Positions 11,314 through 20,782 of a DNA stretch of 64,000 bases are shown piece by piece. How positions within the stretch are numbered: the first letter of the stretch is position 1; the number at the start of each line of letters is the position of its first letter. The stretch is from Streptomyces sp. NBC_01341. Lineage in GTDB: Bacteria > Actinomycetota > Actinomycetes > Streptomycetales > Streptomycetaceae. The translations under genes and the position numbers were made by a program. Where the stretch lies: NCBI RefSeq assembly GCF_035946055.1, contig NZ_CP108364.1:2790001-2854000 (forward strand), in the 5' to 3' direction. The notes under the pieces are model-generated. The model made no database searches and was not told the origin of the DNA. It saw only the letters and a list, made by a program, of their open reading frames with translations.

Positions 11314-12285
11314 ATGTCCGCACCGCACGACCTCCCCGGCGCCGACGGCCCCGGCGCCGACCTGGCACCGGACGCGCCCGAGATGCCCTCTCCGCAGGTC
11401 AGGGAGACGACGGCCCATTCGATCCCCGGCGGCCTCGGCCTGCTGCTGACCGTCCTCGGCGTGCTCGTCGGCGTGGCCCTCACCATCGCCGGCGGGGTCC
11501 TCGGCTCGCACGGTCACGACGGCGCGGGCATCCCGTTGCTCGTCCTCGGGCTGCTGCTCGCCGTCGCCTCCTTCTTCTGCATGAGCGGTGTGAAAATGGT
11601 CGCCCCGGGCGAGGCCCGGGTCATCCAGCTGTTCGGCCGGTACGTCGGCACGATCCGCGCGGACGGCCTGCGGTGGATCAACCCGCTGACGTCCAGCCGC
11701 AAGATCTCCACCCGCGTCCGCAATCACGAGACGGCCGTCCTCAAGGTCAACGACGCCTACGGCAACCCGATCGAGCTCGCCGCGATCGTCGTCTGGAAGG
11801 TCGAGGACACCGCGCAGGCACTCTTCGAGGTGGACGACTTCCTGGAGTTCGTCGCGACCCAGACCGAGGCGGCCGTCCGGCACATCGCGATCGAGTACCC
11901 GTACGACGCCCACGAGGAGGGCGGACTGTCCCTGCGGGGCAACGCCGAGGAGATCACCGAGAAGCTCGCCGCCGAACTGACCGCGCGGGTGCAGGCGGCG
12001 GGCGTGCGCATCATCGAGTCCCGCTTCAGCCACCTCGCGTACGCCCCCGAGATCGCGTCGGCGATGCTTCAGCGCCAGCAGGCGGGGGCGGTCGTCGCGG
12101 CACGCCAGCAGATCGTCGAGGGCGCCGTGGGCATGGTCGAGATGGCGCTGACCCGGATCGCGGAGCAGGACATCGTCGAGCTCGACTCGGAGCGCAAGGC
12201 GGCGATGGTCAGCAACCTGATGGTCGTGCTGTGCGGTGACCGTGCCGCGCAGCCGGTCCTGAACACGGGCACGCTCTACCAGTGA
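11314..12285 (+). CDS. SPFH/Band 7 domain membrane protein
   Basis: 323 residues. Two hydrophobic helices near the N-terminus ([26 protein letters not shown] and [19 protein letters not shown]) precede a prohibitin-homology domain ([32 protein letters not shown] and on) and an Ala/Glu/Gln-rich helical tail. Such proteins scaffold membrane microdomains or protease complexes. ATG 11314 has GGGGGA 3 nt upstream; the frame opens a little further but without a ribosome site. Its stop overlaps the start of a small DNA-binding protein. Confidence 0.9.
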   Translation: MSAPHDLPGADGPGADLAPDAPEMPSPQVRETTAHSIPGGLGLLLTVLGVLVGVALTIAGGVLGSHGHDGAGIPLLVLGLLLAVASFFCMSGVKMVAPGEARVIQLFGRYVGTIRADGLRWINPLTSSRKISTRVRNHETAVLKVNDAYGNPIELAAIVVWKVEDTAQALFEVDDFLEFVATQTEAAVRHIAIEYPYDAHEEGGLSLRGNAEEITEKLAAELTARVQAAGVRIIESRFSHLAYAPEIASAMLQRQQAGAVVAARQQIVEGAVGMVEMALTRIAEQDIVELDSERKAAMVSNLMVVLCGDRAAQPVLNTGTLYQ

Positions 12286-12551
12286 CCGACGACGCGGCCC
12301 CTCCGGCGGGCCGGACTCCCCGGCGGGGTGCCACCCGCAAGCAGATGCTGCTGCGGCTGGACCCCGCCGTGCACGACGCGCTGGCCCGGTGGGCCTCCGA
12401 CGAACTGCGCAGCGCGAACGCGCAGATCGAGTTCCTGCTCCGGCGGGCCCTGGCGGACGCCGGGCGCCTGCCGGGCGGGGCGGCTCCGATCCCCCGCCGG
12501 GGCCGGCCACCGAACTCCCCGCCCGGGGAGCCGCCGGAGCCGGCCGGGTAG
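12282..12551 (+). CDS. Small ribbon-helix-helix-like protein
   Basis: 89 residues. RKQMLLRLDPAVHDALARWASDELRSANAQIEFLLRRAL matches the Arc/CopG ribbon-helix-helix pattern: a beta strand LLRL and two helices that mediate dimerisation and DNA binding. The C-terminus is Pro/Gly-rich and probably unstructured. The GTG start overlaps the SPFH stop (GTGA), so it is translationally coupled to it. No toxin partner is visible, so an antitoxin role is not supported. Confidence 0.75.
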   Translation: MTDDAAPPAGRTPRRGATRKQMLLRLDPAVHDALARWASDELRSANAQIEFLLRRALADAGRLPGGAAPIPRRGRPPNSPPGEPPEPAG

Positions 12552-12694
12552 CCCCCTCGGGGGGCCCTTGCGGCCACAGGCGCCCGCCCCCGGCCGTGGC
12601 AGGCGTCGGAGGGCCCGGTGGCGCGAGGCCCGGTCCGCACGCACCGGGCCACCCGTATGCGCCGCAGGTATACACACGGAGTACAGTGCGGTTC

Positions 12695-13219
12695 ATGTCT
12701 ATCGGCCACACACTCCTCGGGCTCCTGGAGTCCGGCCCCCGCCACGGCTACGACCTCAAGCGCGCCTTCGACGAGAAGTTCGGTCACGACCGGCCGCTGC
12801 ACTACGGCCAGGTCTACGCGACCATGTCCCGTCTCCTGAAGAACGGGCTCGTCGAGGTCGACGGGGTCGAGACGGAGGGCGGGCCCGAGCGCAAGCGGTA
12901 CGCCATCACGGAGGCCGGCGTGACCGATGTCACGACCTGGCTCGCGCAGCCCGAGAAGCCGGAACCCTACCTCCAGTCGACCCTCTACACGAAGGTCGTC
13001 CTGGCCCTGCTCACCGGCCGCAGCGCCGCCGACCTGCTGGACGCCCAGCGCTCCGAGCATCTGCGCCTGATGCGCATCCTGACCGACCGCAAGCGCAACG
13101 GCGATCTCGCGGACCAGCTGATCTGCGACCACGCCCTCTTCCACCTCGAAGCCGACCTGCGCTGGCTGGAGCTGACCGCCGCACGCCTGGACCGGCTCGC
13201 CGAGGTGATAGCCCCGTGA
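12695..13219 (+). CDS. PadR-family transcriptional regulator
   Basis: 174 residues; winged-helix PadR N-terminal domain (LLGLLESGPRHGYDLKRAFDEKF, then YGQVYATMSRLLKNGLVEV) followed by a helical dimerisation domain. GTG 12686 is an alternative start with GGAG 4 nt upstream. TATACA at 12670-12675 could be a promoter element; the surrounding GTATAC and GTAC half-sites suggest autoregulation but are short. The stop overlaps the ABC ATPase start, so this is the local repressor of the exporter operon. Confidence 0.9.
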   Translation: MSIGHTLLGLLESGPRHGYDLKRAFDEKFGHDRPLHYGQVYATMSRLLKNGLVEVDGVETEGGPERKRYAITEAGVTDVTTWLAQPEKPEPYLQSTLYTKVVLALLTGRSAADLLDAQRSEHLRLMRILTDRKRNGDLADQLICDHALFHLEADLRWLELTAARLDRLAEVIAP

Positions 13220-13902
13220 TCCCGGCCGGCTCCCTGCTCTCCGCCCGGGACCTGCGCAGGAGTTACGGCTCCACGCACGCGCTCGACGGGGCCTCCTTCT
13301 CCGTGCACCCCGGTGAGGTCGTCGCCGTCATGGGCCCCTCGGGCTCCGGCAAGTCGACACTGCTGCACTGCCTGGCGGGCATCGTGACCCCCGACTCGGG
13401 CAGCGTCACCTACGACGGGCGTGAACTGTCCGCCCTGTCCGACGCGGAGCGCAGCGCGCTGCGCCGCAGCGACTTCGGGTTCGTCTTCCAGTTCGGCCAG
13501 CTCGTCCCGGAACTGACGTGCGTGGAGAACGTCGCGCTGCCGCTGCGCCTCAACGGGATGAAGCGCAAGGAGGCCGACCGCACGGCCCGCCAGTGGATGG
13601 AGCGCCTGGAGGTCGACGACCTCGCCTCCCAGCGCCCCGGGGAGGTGTCCGGCGGGCAGGGCCAGCGTGTCGCCGTGGCCCGCGCCCTGGTCGCCTCCCC
13701 CAAGGTGGTCTTCGCCGACGAGCCGACGGGCGCACTGGACTCGCTCAACGGCGAGCGGGTCATGCAGTTGCTCACCGAATCCGCCAGGACCTCGAACACG
13801 GCCGTCGTGATCGTGACGCACGAGGCCCGCGTCGCCGCTTACTCGGACCGCGACATCGTCGTGCGTGACGGCCGGTGCCGTGACGCGGAGCACGCGCTGT
13901 GA
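13216..13902 (+). CDS. ABC transporter ATP-binding protein (MacB/LolD type)
   Basis: 228 residues with Walker A GPSGSGKST, Q-loop FVFQFGQLV, ABC signature VSGGQGQRVAVARAL (variant of LSGGQ), Walker B VVFADEPTGALDS and H-loop IVTHEARV. It energises the FtsX-type permease encoded next. Its GTG start overlaps the padR stop and its stop overlaps the permease start, giving a tightly coupled three-gene operon. Confidence 0.95.
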   Translation: MIPAGSLLSARDLRRSYGSTHALDGASFSVHPGEVVAVMGPSGSGKSTLLHCLAGIVTPDSGSVTYDGRELSALSDAERSALRRSDFGFVFQFGQLVPELTCVENVALPLRLNGMKRKEADRTARQWMERLEVDDLASQRPGEVSGGQGQRVAVARALVASPKVVFADEPTGALDSLNGERVMQLLTESARTSNTAVVIVTHEARVAAYSDRDIVVRDGRCRDAEHAL

Positions 13903-16229
13903 AGTGGCTGCGCGACCTGGGTCTCGGGATACGTTTCGCCGCCGCGGGCGGACGCGAGGGCTGGGCCAGGACCGCGCTCACCGCGGTCGGGGTCGGACTC
14001 GGGGTGGCGCTGCTGCTGGCCGCCTCGTCGGTCCCGCACCTGCTGGAGCAGCGCGCCGTACGCGACGAGGCACGCCGTGAGGTCGCGGCGTCCCGCAACG
14101 CGGAGGTCCCGAGGACGGACTCCACCGTCCTGCGGTCCGGGGCCACGACCGAGTACCGCGGCCGCGAGGTGGAGGGCTACCTGATGCGGGCGGAGGGCCG
14201 ACGGCCCGTGCTTCCGCCGGGAGTCGGGCACTTCCCCGCCCCCGGGAAGATGGTCGTCTCCCCCGCCCTGAAGGAACTGCTGGGGTCCCCCGAGGGCCAC
14301 CTGCTCAAGCAGCGCCTGCCCTACGGGATCAGCGGGACGATCGCCGACGAGGGACTGAGCTCCCCGCGCGAGCTGCACTTCTACGTGGGCAGCGGCACCC
14401 TGACGCCCGCGGGCGGCGGTCACCGGCTGGCGGGTTACGGCGGCGGAACCCCGGACGATCCGCTCCCGCCCGTCCTGGTCCTCCTGGTCCTCGTCATCTG
14501 CGTCGTCCTGCTGGTGCCCGTGGCGATCTTCATCGCGACCGCCGTGCGGTTCGGCGGAGAGCGCCGCGACCGGAGGCTCGCCGCGCTGCGGCTGGTCGGG
14601 GCCGACATCCGGTCGACCCGCCTGATCGCGGCGGGCGAGGCGCTGTTCGGGTCGTTCCTCGGCCTGCTGGCCGGCGCGGCGTTCTTCCTCGTGGGCCGCG
14701 GGTTCGTCGGTCATGTCGAGGTGTGGGGTCACAGTGCCTTCCCCTCCGACCTGACGCCCACTCCCTGGCTCACCGCGCTCGTGGCCGTCGCCGTACCCCT
14801 GTCCGCCGTCGTCGTCACGCTCGCCGCCATGCGTTCGGTGGCCGTCGAGCCCCTGGGCGTCGTGCGCGGCTCCCGGAACCGCCGGCGCCGCCTGTGGTGG
14901 CGTCTGCTGCTGCCGGTCCTGGGGCTGGCCGTCCTGTGGCGTGCGGACCGCGCCGACGAGTTCACGCCGGTCGACCCCTACCCCGTCGCGGGCGGTGCCG
15001 TCCTCGTCCTGTCGGGACTCGCGCTGCTGCTCCCCTGGCTGGTCGAGGCATGCGTGGGCAGGCTGGGCCGCGGGCCGCTCCCCTGGCAGCTGGCGGTCCG
15101 CGCGCTCCAGCTGAACAGTGGCGCGGCCTCCCGGGCGGTCAGCGGCATCACCGTCGCCGTGGCGGGCGCGGTGGCGCTGCAGATGCTGTTCGCGGCGGTG
15201 GGCGACGACTTCGACCGGATGACGGGGCAGGACCCCTCACGGGCCCAGTTCACGACGTCCTCAGAGCGTGTGACCGGTGACGCGGCCACACGCACCATCA
15301 AGGAGTTCCGGGCGACCAGGGGCGTGCGGGCCGTCATCGGCACGGTCGAGGTCTACGTGACCCGGCCGGGGAAGTACGAGGGCGACATCCGGCCCACCAC
15401 CTCACTGACCGTCGGCGACTGCGCGACCCTGCGCGAGATCGCCCGGATCGGGTCCTGCGAGGAGGGCGACGCCTTCGTCGTCCACCCCAGGAACGACAAG
15501 GACATGTCCGCCTGGATGGACCGGACGGCCCGCAAGGGCAAGGAGGTCGACGTCAGCGCGTCCGCCGAGCCGGGCGGTGTGAAGTCGAGGCGCTGGACCC
15601 TGCCCGCGGATGCCCGGACCGTCGTCTCCCGCCCGGACCCGATGGGCGAGGACCACTGGGGCATCATGGCGACGGCCGGAGCGGTCGGCCCGGGCACCTT
15701 GCCCGGCGCGACGGTCCAGGCGCAGATCAGGGTCGACGAGAGCGTCCCCGACGTCTCCGAGTACGTACGGAACACGGCGGCCCGGATCGACCCCGCCATG
15801 CGGGTGTCATCCCTGCGTTCGGTGGAGCGCGACCGGCAGTACGCGAGCGTGCAGACCGGCCTCCGGGTCGGCGCGACCTTGACCCTGCTGCTGATCGCCG
15901 CCTCGATGCTGGTCTCCCAGCTGGAGCAGATGCGGGAGCGCAGGCGCCTGTTGTCGGTCCTGGTCGCCTTCGGCACCCGGCGGGCCACCCTCGGCTGGTC
16001 GGTGCTCTGGCAGACCGCCGTGCCGGTGCTCATCGGCCTGGCCGTGGCGGTCGCCGGCGGGCTCGGGCTCGGTGCGGTGATGGTGAGGCTGGTCGCCAAG
16101 CGAGTGACCGACTGGTGGCTGTTCCTCCCGATGGTGGGGGCGGGTGCCGCACTGATCCTGCTGGTCACCCTGGTCTCGTTGCCGCTGCTGTGGCGGCTGA
16201 TGCGGCCCGACGGTCTGCGTACGGAGTGA
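13899..16229 (+). CDS. ABC transporter permease with FtsX domains
   Basis: 776 residues. One N-terminal helix (about 20-45), a large extracytoplasmic domain, a first FtsX core of three helices (about 188-330), another hydrophobic pair (about 335-385), a second soluble domain, and a final FtsX core (about 665-770). This is the double-FtsX exporter architecture used for antimicrobial-peptide resistance or lipid/peptide export. The substrate is unknown. Coupled by a GTGA overlap to the ATPase. Confidence 0.92.
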   Translation: MKWLRDLGLGIRFAAAGGREGWARTALTAVGVGLGVALLLAASSVPHLLEQRAVRDEARREVAASRNAEVPRTDSTVLRSGATTEYRGREVEGYLMRAEGRRPVLPPGVGHFPAPGKMVVSPALKELLGSPEGHLLKQRLPYGISGTIADEGLSSPRELHFYVGSGTLTPAGGGHRLAGYGGGTPDDPLPPVLVLLVLVICVVLLVPVAIFIATAVRFGGERRDRRLAALRLVGADIRSTRLIAAGEALFGSFLGLLAGAAFFLVGRGFVGHVEVWGHSAFPSDLTPTPWLTALVAVAVPLSAVVVTLAAMRSVAVEPLGVVRGSRNRRRRLWWRLLLPVLGLAVLWRADRADEFTPVDPYPVAGGAVLVLSGLALLLPWLVEACVGRLGRGPLPWQLAVRALQLNSGAASRAVSGITVAVAGAVALQMLFAAVGDDFDRMTGQDPSRAQFTTSSERVTGDAATRTIKEFRATRGVRAVIGTVEVYVTRPGKYEGDIRPTTSLTVGDCATLREIARIGSCEEGDAFVVHPRNDKDMSAWMDRTARKGKEVDVSASAEPGGVKSRRWTLPADARTVVSRPDPMGEDHWGIMATAGAVGPGTLPGATVQAQIRVDESVPDVSEYVRNTAARIDPAMRVSSLRSVERDRQYASVQTGLRVGATLTLLLIAASMLVSQLEQMRERRRLLSVLVAFGTRRATLGWSVLWQTAVPVLIGLAVAVAGGLGLGAVMVRLVAKRVTDWWLFLPMVGAGAALILLVTLVSLPLLWRLMRPDGLRTE

Positions 16230-16235
16230 TGCCCC

Positions 16236-16264
16236 GGTGCGGCCTCCATCCCGGGGGCCGCACC
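16236..16264. terminator. Hairpin between ABC operon and oxyR
   Basis: 9-bp stem (16236-16244 with 16256-16264) in the 36-bp gap between convergent genes; its right arm ends next to the oxyR stop. Confidence 0.6.
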
Positions 16265-16265
16265 C

Positions 16266-17222
16266 TCAGGCCGCCGGCACCCGCACCGGAAGGGTGACCA
16301 TCGCCTCCCGGAGAGCGGCGGCGAACTCCTCGAACTCCTCGTGCCTCGCCGAACCCGCCCGCACGGCCAGCGCCACCCGCCGCGAGGGCGCGGGGTCACT
16401 GAAGTAGCCGGTGGACAGCGCCTCGTTGCGCCCGGTCTCCACGGTCACAGCGGTCCGCGGCAAGAGGGTCACGCCCAGTCCGCCCGCGACGAGCTGGACC
16501 AGGGTGGAGAGCCCGGCCGCGGTCGTCGTCACCGGGGTCCCCCGGGTACGGCCCGCCTCACGGCAGATGTCCAGGGCCTGGTCCCGCAGGCAGTGTCCCT
16601 CGTCGAGCAGCAGGAGCGGCAGGTCGCGCAGCGTCTCGCGCGGCAGGCCGATGCTTCCGGCGAGGCGGTGCTCCCTCTCCATGACCAGAACGAAGTCCTC
16701 GTCGAACAGGGGGAGTTCCGTGACGCCGGGCACCCCGAGCGGCACCGCGAGCAGCAGGAGGTCCAGCCGCCCGGCCCCCAGCCCGTCCAGCAGCGAGGAG
16801 GTCTGCTCCTCGTGGACCTGGAGTTCCAGCTCGGGGTAGCGCTCGTGGACCAGCCTGAGCACGGCGGGCAGGAGGTAGGGCGCGACCGTCGGGATCACGC
16901 CGAGCCGGAGTATCCCGGTGAACGGCGCCCGCACCGCCTCGGCCTCCTCCATCAGCTCACCCAGGGCTTCCAGCACCGCCCGGCTCCGCACCGCGAGCCT
17001 CTCCCCGGCGGGCGAGAGCAGCACCTTGCGGGTCGTACGCTCGATGAGCTGGACACCCAGTGCCACCTCCAGCGCGGACACCGCCCCGGAGAGAGCGGGC
17101 TGACTCATCCCGATTGCTGCCGCCGCGTCCCGGAAGTGCAGATGCTCCGCCACGGCCACGAAGGCGCGCAGCTGCGAGAGGCTGGGCTGCTTGACCCTGT
17201 TGGGCTGATTTACATACGCCAC
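16266..17222 (-). CDS. oxyR: OxyR-type LysR peroxide sensor
   Basis: 318 residues with an N-terminal LysR helix-turn-helix (LSQLRAFVAVAEHLHFRDAAAAIGMSQPALS) and an effector domain holding the redox pair in DEGHCLRDQALDIC, the two cysteines that form the regulatory disulfide in OxyR. The GTG at 17222 has GGAGGT 8 nt upstream; much of the longer open frame is antisense to ahpC. Divergent from ahpC-ahpD, the usual OxyR target. Confidence 0.94.
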   Translation of the reverse strand: MAYVNQPNRVKQPSLSQLRAFVAVAEHLHFRDAAAAIGMSQPALSGAVSALEVALGVQLIERTTRKVLLSPAGERLAVRSRAVLEALGELMEEAEAVRAPFTGILRLGVIPTVAPYLLPAVLRLVHERYPELELQVHEEQTSSLLDGLGAGRLDLLLLAVPLGVPGVTELPLFDEDFVLVMEREHRLAGSIGLPRETLRDLPLLLLDEGHCLRDQALDICREAGRTRGTPVTTTAAGLSTLVQLVAGGLGVTLLPRTAVTVETGRNEALSTGYFSDPAPSRRVALAVRAGSARHEEFEEFAAALREAMVTLPVRVPAA

Positions 17223-17354
17223 TGATAGGCACCTCCGATCATCCGGACCGAGTGTAGCTATTTCCGTGATCAATGCACTCTGTGCCAGGGTGGGAGCCGT
17301 CCAACCCCCAGGAACGCCCTCAAAAGGGGACTTCCTATGCAACAAGGAGTGCGC
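17223..17354. promoter_or_regulatory. oxyR-ahpC divergent control region
   Basis: 132 bp holding both promoters. On the minus strand TACACT (about 17251-17256) can serve as the oxyR -10. An AT-rich patch TAGCTATTTCCGTGATCAAT around 17254-17273 is the likely OxyR-binding area, judged by location only. Confidence 0.5.
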
Positions 17355-17909
17355 GTGCTCACTGTCGGTGACAAGTTCCCCGAGTTCGACCTGACCGCTT
17401 GCGTGTCGCTCGAGAGCGGCAAGGAGTTCGAGCAGATCAACCACAAGACCTACGAGGGTCAGTGGAAGATCGTCTTCGCGTGGCCCAAGGACTTCACCTT
17501 CGTGTGCCCCACCGAGATCGCCGCCTTCGGCAAGCTGAACGACGAGTTCGCCGACCGCGACGCCCAGATCCTCGGCTTCTCCGGTGACTCCGAGTTCGTG
17601 CACCACGCCTGGCGCAAGGACCACCCGGACCTGACCGACCTGCCCTTCCCGATGCTGGCCGACTCGAAGCACGAGCTCATGCGTGACCTCGGCATCGAGG
17701 GCGAGGACGGCTTCGCCCAGCGCGCCGTCTTCATCGTCGACCAGAACAACGAGATCCAGTTCACGATGGTGACCGCCGGTTCCGTGGGCCGTAACCCCAA
17801 GGAGGTCCTGCGGGTCCTCGACGCCCTGCAGACCGACGAGCTCTGCCCCTGCAACTGGACCAAGGGCGAGAACACCCTCGACCCGGTCGCCCTCCTCTCC
17901 GGCGAGTGA
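17355..17909 (+). CDS. ahpC: Alkyl hydroperoxide reductase, peroxiredoxin subunit
   Basis: 184-residue 2-Cys peroxiredoxin that reduces peroxides. Peroxidatic cysteine in DFTFVCPTEIAAF and resolving cysteine in DELCPCNWTKGE. GTG 17355 is chosen because AAGGAG lies 5 nt upstream and it gives the usual family N-terminus (LTVGDKFPEFDLTA); an ATG at 17337 would add six residues and remove the ribosome site. Co-transcribed with ahpD, which regenerates it. Confidence 0.96.
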   Translation: MLTVGDKFPEFDLTACVSLESGKEFEQINHKTYEGQWKIVFAWPKDFTFVCPTEIAAFGKLNDEFADRDAQILGFSGDSEFVHHAWRKDHPDLTDLPFPMLADSKHELMRDLGIEGEDGFAQRAVFIVDQNNEIQFTMVTAGSVGRNPKEVLRVLDALQTDELCPCNWTKGENTLDPVALLSGE

Positions 17910-17921
17910 GCTGATACCGAC

Positions 17922-18455
17922 ATGGCACTCGACGAACTGAAGTCCGCCATACCGGACTTCGCCAAGGACCTGAAGCTGAACCTCGGTTCGGTCATCGGCA
18001 ACAGCGACCTCCCGCAGCAGCAGCTGTGGGGCACCGTCCTGGCCTGCGCGATCGCCTCGCGTTCGCCGAAGGTGCTGCGCGAGCTGGAGCCGGAGGCGAA
18101 GGCGAACCTCTCCGCCGAGGCGTACACCGCGGCGAAGTCGGCGGCCGCGATCATGGCGATGAACAACGTCTTCTACCGCACCCGGCACCTGCTGTCGGAC
18201 CCCGAGTACGGCAACCTCCGTGCCGGTCTGCGGATGAACGTCATCGGCAATCCGGGCGTGGAGAAGGTCGACTTCGAGCTGTGGTCGCTCGCCGTCTCCG
18301 CGATCAACGGCTGCGGCCAGTGCCTGGACTCGCACGAGCAGGTCCTGCGCAAGGCCGGCGTCGACCGTGAGACCATTCAGGAAGCCGTGAAGGTCGCCTC
18401 GGTGATCCAGGCGGTCGGCGTGACCCTCGATGCCGAGGCCGTGCTCGCCGAGTAG
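17922..18455 (+). CDS. ahpD: Alkyl hydroperoxidase AhpD
   Basis: 177 residues. The CxxC active site with its histidine is in [18 protein letters not shown]. In actinobacteria AhpD reduces AhpC, with lipoyl proteins as donors, replacing AhpF. It begins 12 nt after ahpC and is followed by a hairpin, so the two form a bicistron controlled by the divergent OxyR. Confidence 0.95.
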   Translation: MALDELKSAIPDFAKDLKLNLGSVIGNSDLPQQQLWGTVLACAIASRSPKVLRELEPEAKANLSAEAYTAAKSAAAIMAMNNVFYRTRHLLSDPEYGNLRAGLRMNVIGNPGVEKVDFELWSLAVSAINGCGQCLDSHEQVLRKAGVDRETIQEAVKVASVIQAVGVTLDAEAVLAE

Positions 18456-18472
18456 TACCCCCTGTACGAGAA

Positions 18473-18506
18473 GGGCCCCGTGGACGACCGACCGTCCCCG
18501 GGGCCC
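18473..18506. terminator. Hairpin after ahpD
   Basis: 8-bp GC stem (18473-18480 with 18499-18506) with an 18-nt loop, between the convergent ahpD and AI-2E permease genes. Confidence 0.6.
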
Positions 18507-18538
18507 CTCTCATGTCTGCCGGCTCTTTCGCCGCCCCG

Positions 18539-19945
18539 TCACTTGGGCGGTTCGTCCGCGGAGTCCGGCCGTTCGCCCGGCTCCCGGGGCTCGTCGGCGG
18601 GCGCGGCGACGGGCGCCGGCGCCGGTGCGGCGGAGAGCGCCGTGGCTCCGTGCGGCCCGGGGCCGTGGACCCGGGACGCGTCCTGGCCGTACGAACCGTC
18701 CTGGCCGTACGAACGCAGATAGCCGACCACGGTGTTGGTCACCGCGACCAGCGGGACCGCGACGACGGCGCCGCCGATGCCCGCGATCATGCCGCCCGCC
18801 GCGACCGACAGGACGACGGCGAGGGGATGGACGCGTACCGCCCGGCCGAGGATGAAGGGCTGCAGGATGTGGCCCTCGATCTGCTGGACGGCGAGCACCA
18901 CGATGAGCACCATCAGGGCGGTGAACACGCCCTGGGTCACGAGCGCCACGACCACGGCGAGGGCTCCCGAGACGACGGCGCCGACCAGCGGGATGAAGGC
19001 GAAGAGGAAGATGAAGACGGCGAGCGGGACGGCCATCGGCACGTCGAGGAAGTAGATGCCGAGTCCGATGAAGATCGCGTCGATCAGGGCGACGATCACC
19101 GTGCCTCGCACATAGGCGGTCAGCGTCCGCCAGGCGCGCGGTCCGGCGCCGGCGACGCCCGGCCGGGCCTGCGAGGGCACCAGCTTGAGCACCCACTGCC
19201 AGATGCGCTTCCCGTCGTAGAGCAGGAAGAGCGTCGAGAACATCGCCAGCAGCAGCCCGGTGAGGACCTCCACCATGACGGTGACGCCCTGGAGTCCGGC
19301 CGAGGTGATCTCCTCGGTGTTGGTGCCGATGGTGTCGCTGAGGTTCTTGGCGATGTCGTTGATCTGCGACTCGGTGACGTGGAACGGGCTGTCCAGGAGC
19401 CAGCGCTTCAGCTCGTCGATTCCGTCGCGCACCCGGTCGGACAGGTCGTCGAGGTTGTCCATCACCTGCCACACGACGAACCAGCCGACCAGCCCCATCA
19501 CGATGAAGCCGAGCACGGCGGTCACCGCGGTGGCCAGTCCGCGCGGCAGCCCGACCCGCCTCAGCCGGACGACGGTCGGCTGGAGCAGCGCGGTCACCAG
19601 CAGGGCGGCGACGAAGGCCAGGACGACCAGCTGGATGGCACTGATGACGCGCATCAGCACCCAGAGCGTGCCCGCGAGGACGAGCAGCCGCCAGCCGGCT
19701 TCCGCGGCCACGCGCATCCCCCAGGGGATGGCGGCCACGGGCTCGGGCCTGGCGGCGACGGAAGGGGCGTACGCGGGCGGGCGCGGCACCTGCTCGGCGG
19801 CGACCGTGGAGAGCGTGGACGAGGAGCCGCCCACGGCGGCCTCGTCGGCACGGCGTTCGTCCTCGGCGCGGCGTTCTTCCAGGCGCGCCCCTATCTCGGT
19901 GAGTTCGGCGCCCAGCCGGCCGAGCCATCCCGGAAGTTTCGACAT
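18539..19945 (-). CDS. AI-2E family permease
   Basis: 468 residues. A hydrophilic N-terminus (about 1-85), then a paired helix region, a long amphipathic segment (about 145-225), a group of about five helices (GLLLAMFSTLFLLYDG through AVVAVPLVAVTNTVVGYL) and a Ser/Pro/Ala-rich tail. This is the PF01594 (TqsA/YdiK-like) layout; family members export signals or small solutes, and the substrate here is unknown. ATG 19945 has AAAGGGGA 5 nt upstream. Confidence 0.88.
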   Translation of the reverse strand: MSKLPGWLGRLGAELTEIGARLEERRAEDERRADEAAVGGSSSTLSTVAAEQVPRPPAYAPSVAARPEPVAAIPWGMRVAAEAGWRLLVLAGTLWVLMRVISAIQLVVLAFVAALLVTALLQPTVVRLRRVGLPRGLATAVTAVLGFIVMGLVGWFVVWQVMDNLDDLSDRVRDGIDELKRWLLDSPFHVTESQINDIAKNLSDTIGTNTEEITSAGLQGVTVMVEVLTGLLLAMFSTLFLLYDGKRIWQWVLKLVPSQARPGVAGAGPRAWRTLTAYVRGTVIVALIDAIFIGLGIYFLDVPMAVPLAVFIFLFAFIPLVGAVVSGALAVVVALVTQGVFTALMVLIVVLAVQQIEGHILQPFILGRAVRVHPLAVVLSVAAGGMIAGIGGAVVAVPLVAVTNTVVGYLRSYGQDGSYGQDASRVHGPGPHGATALSAAPAPAPVAAPADEPREPGERPDSADEPPK

Positions 19946-20010
19946 GGAATTCCCCTTTCCCCCGTTCAACCCCAGCACGCCCCCGGAGCTGTCCGGATCG
20001 ACCGTACACG

Positions 20011-20049
20011 CGAGATGCCCCGCACCATGGGCCGGTGCGGGGCATCTCG
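20011..20049 (-). terminator. Hairpin after the lytic transglycosylase gene
   Basis: 16-bp perfect stem (20011-20026 with 20034-20049), 7-nt loop, 28 nt after the stop of the minus-strand gene ending at 20078. Confidence 0.8.
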
Positions 20050-20077
20050 AAGTCGTGCGTCGGAACCTCGTGGGGTT

Positions 20078-20782
20078 CTAGTACCAGTTGTTGGCCTGCC
20101 AGAAGGACCAGGCTCCGCACGGGCTGCCGTAGCGGCCGTCCATGTAGCTGAGGCCCCACTTGATCTGGGTGGCGGGGTTGGTCTGCCAGTCGGCGCCGGC
20201 CGAGGCCATCTTGGAGCCGGGCAGTGCCTGCACGAGACCGTACGCCCCGGAGGACGCGTTGGTCGCCCGGTAGTTCCAGGTCGACTCGTGGTTCACGATG
20301 TTGCTGAAGCACTGGAACTGGTCGGCGGGGATCATCTGCCGTGCCATCGCCTGGACTTCGGCCACCGTGTAGGAGCCCTGTGCCGAGAACGAGGAGGCGT
20401 CGCGGACGGAGGACCGGCTCGCACGCTCGGCCTCCTTCTCCTTGGCCTCGCGCTCCGCCTCCAGCTTGTCCTCGGCCGCCGCCTTCTTCGACTTGGCGTC
20501 CTTGGCGGCCTGGATGCGGGCCGTCTCCTCGGCGGACTTCTTCGCCGCCGCGTCCGCCGCCGACGCCTGGGCGTCGGCCTGCTGCGTCAGTGAAGCGGTC
20601 TGCACCTGGGCCTGCTGGCCCGCGGGGATGTCTGCGAGCAGCGTGGTGTCGGCTGCGGCCGCCTCGAAGTTGTTGTCGTCGACAGCGGGGGTGCTGCCCG
20701 ACGCAACGCCCACGACGGCGCCTACGGTGGTTACGGCGGTGGCGGATGCCACGGCGAACCCCCGGACCGAAATCCGGCTCAC
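20078..20782 (-). CDS. Secreted lytic transglycosylase-like protein
   Basis: 234 residues. N-terminal signal-like segment (GFAVASATAVTTVGAVVGVASG), a charged Ala/Lys/Glu coiled-coil region (about 65-125) and a C-terminal SLT-like domain with NHESTWNY (likely catalytic Glu), GAYGLVQALPGSKM and GLSYMDGRYGSPCGAWSFW. Probably cleaves peptidoglycan during growth. GTG 20782 is preceded by GAAGGA 6 nt upstream. A long 5' leader lies before it. Confidence 0.88.
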   Translation of the reverse strand: MSRISVRGFAVASATAVTTVGAVVGVASGSTPAVDDNNFEAAAADTTLLADIPAGQQAQVQTASLTQQADAQASAADAAAKKSAEETARIQAAKDAKSKKAAAEDKLEAEREAKEKEAERASRSSVRDASSFSAQGSYTVAEVQAMARQMIPADQFQCFSNIVNHESTWNYRATNASSGAYGLVQALPGSKMASAGADWQTNPATQIKWGLSYMDGRYGSPCGAWSFWQANNWY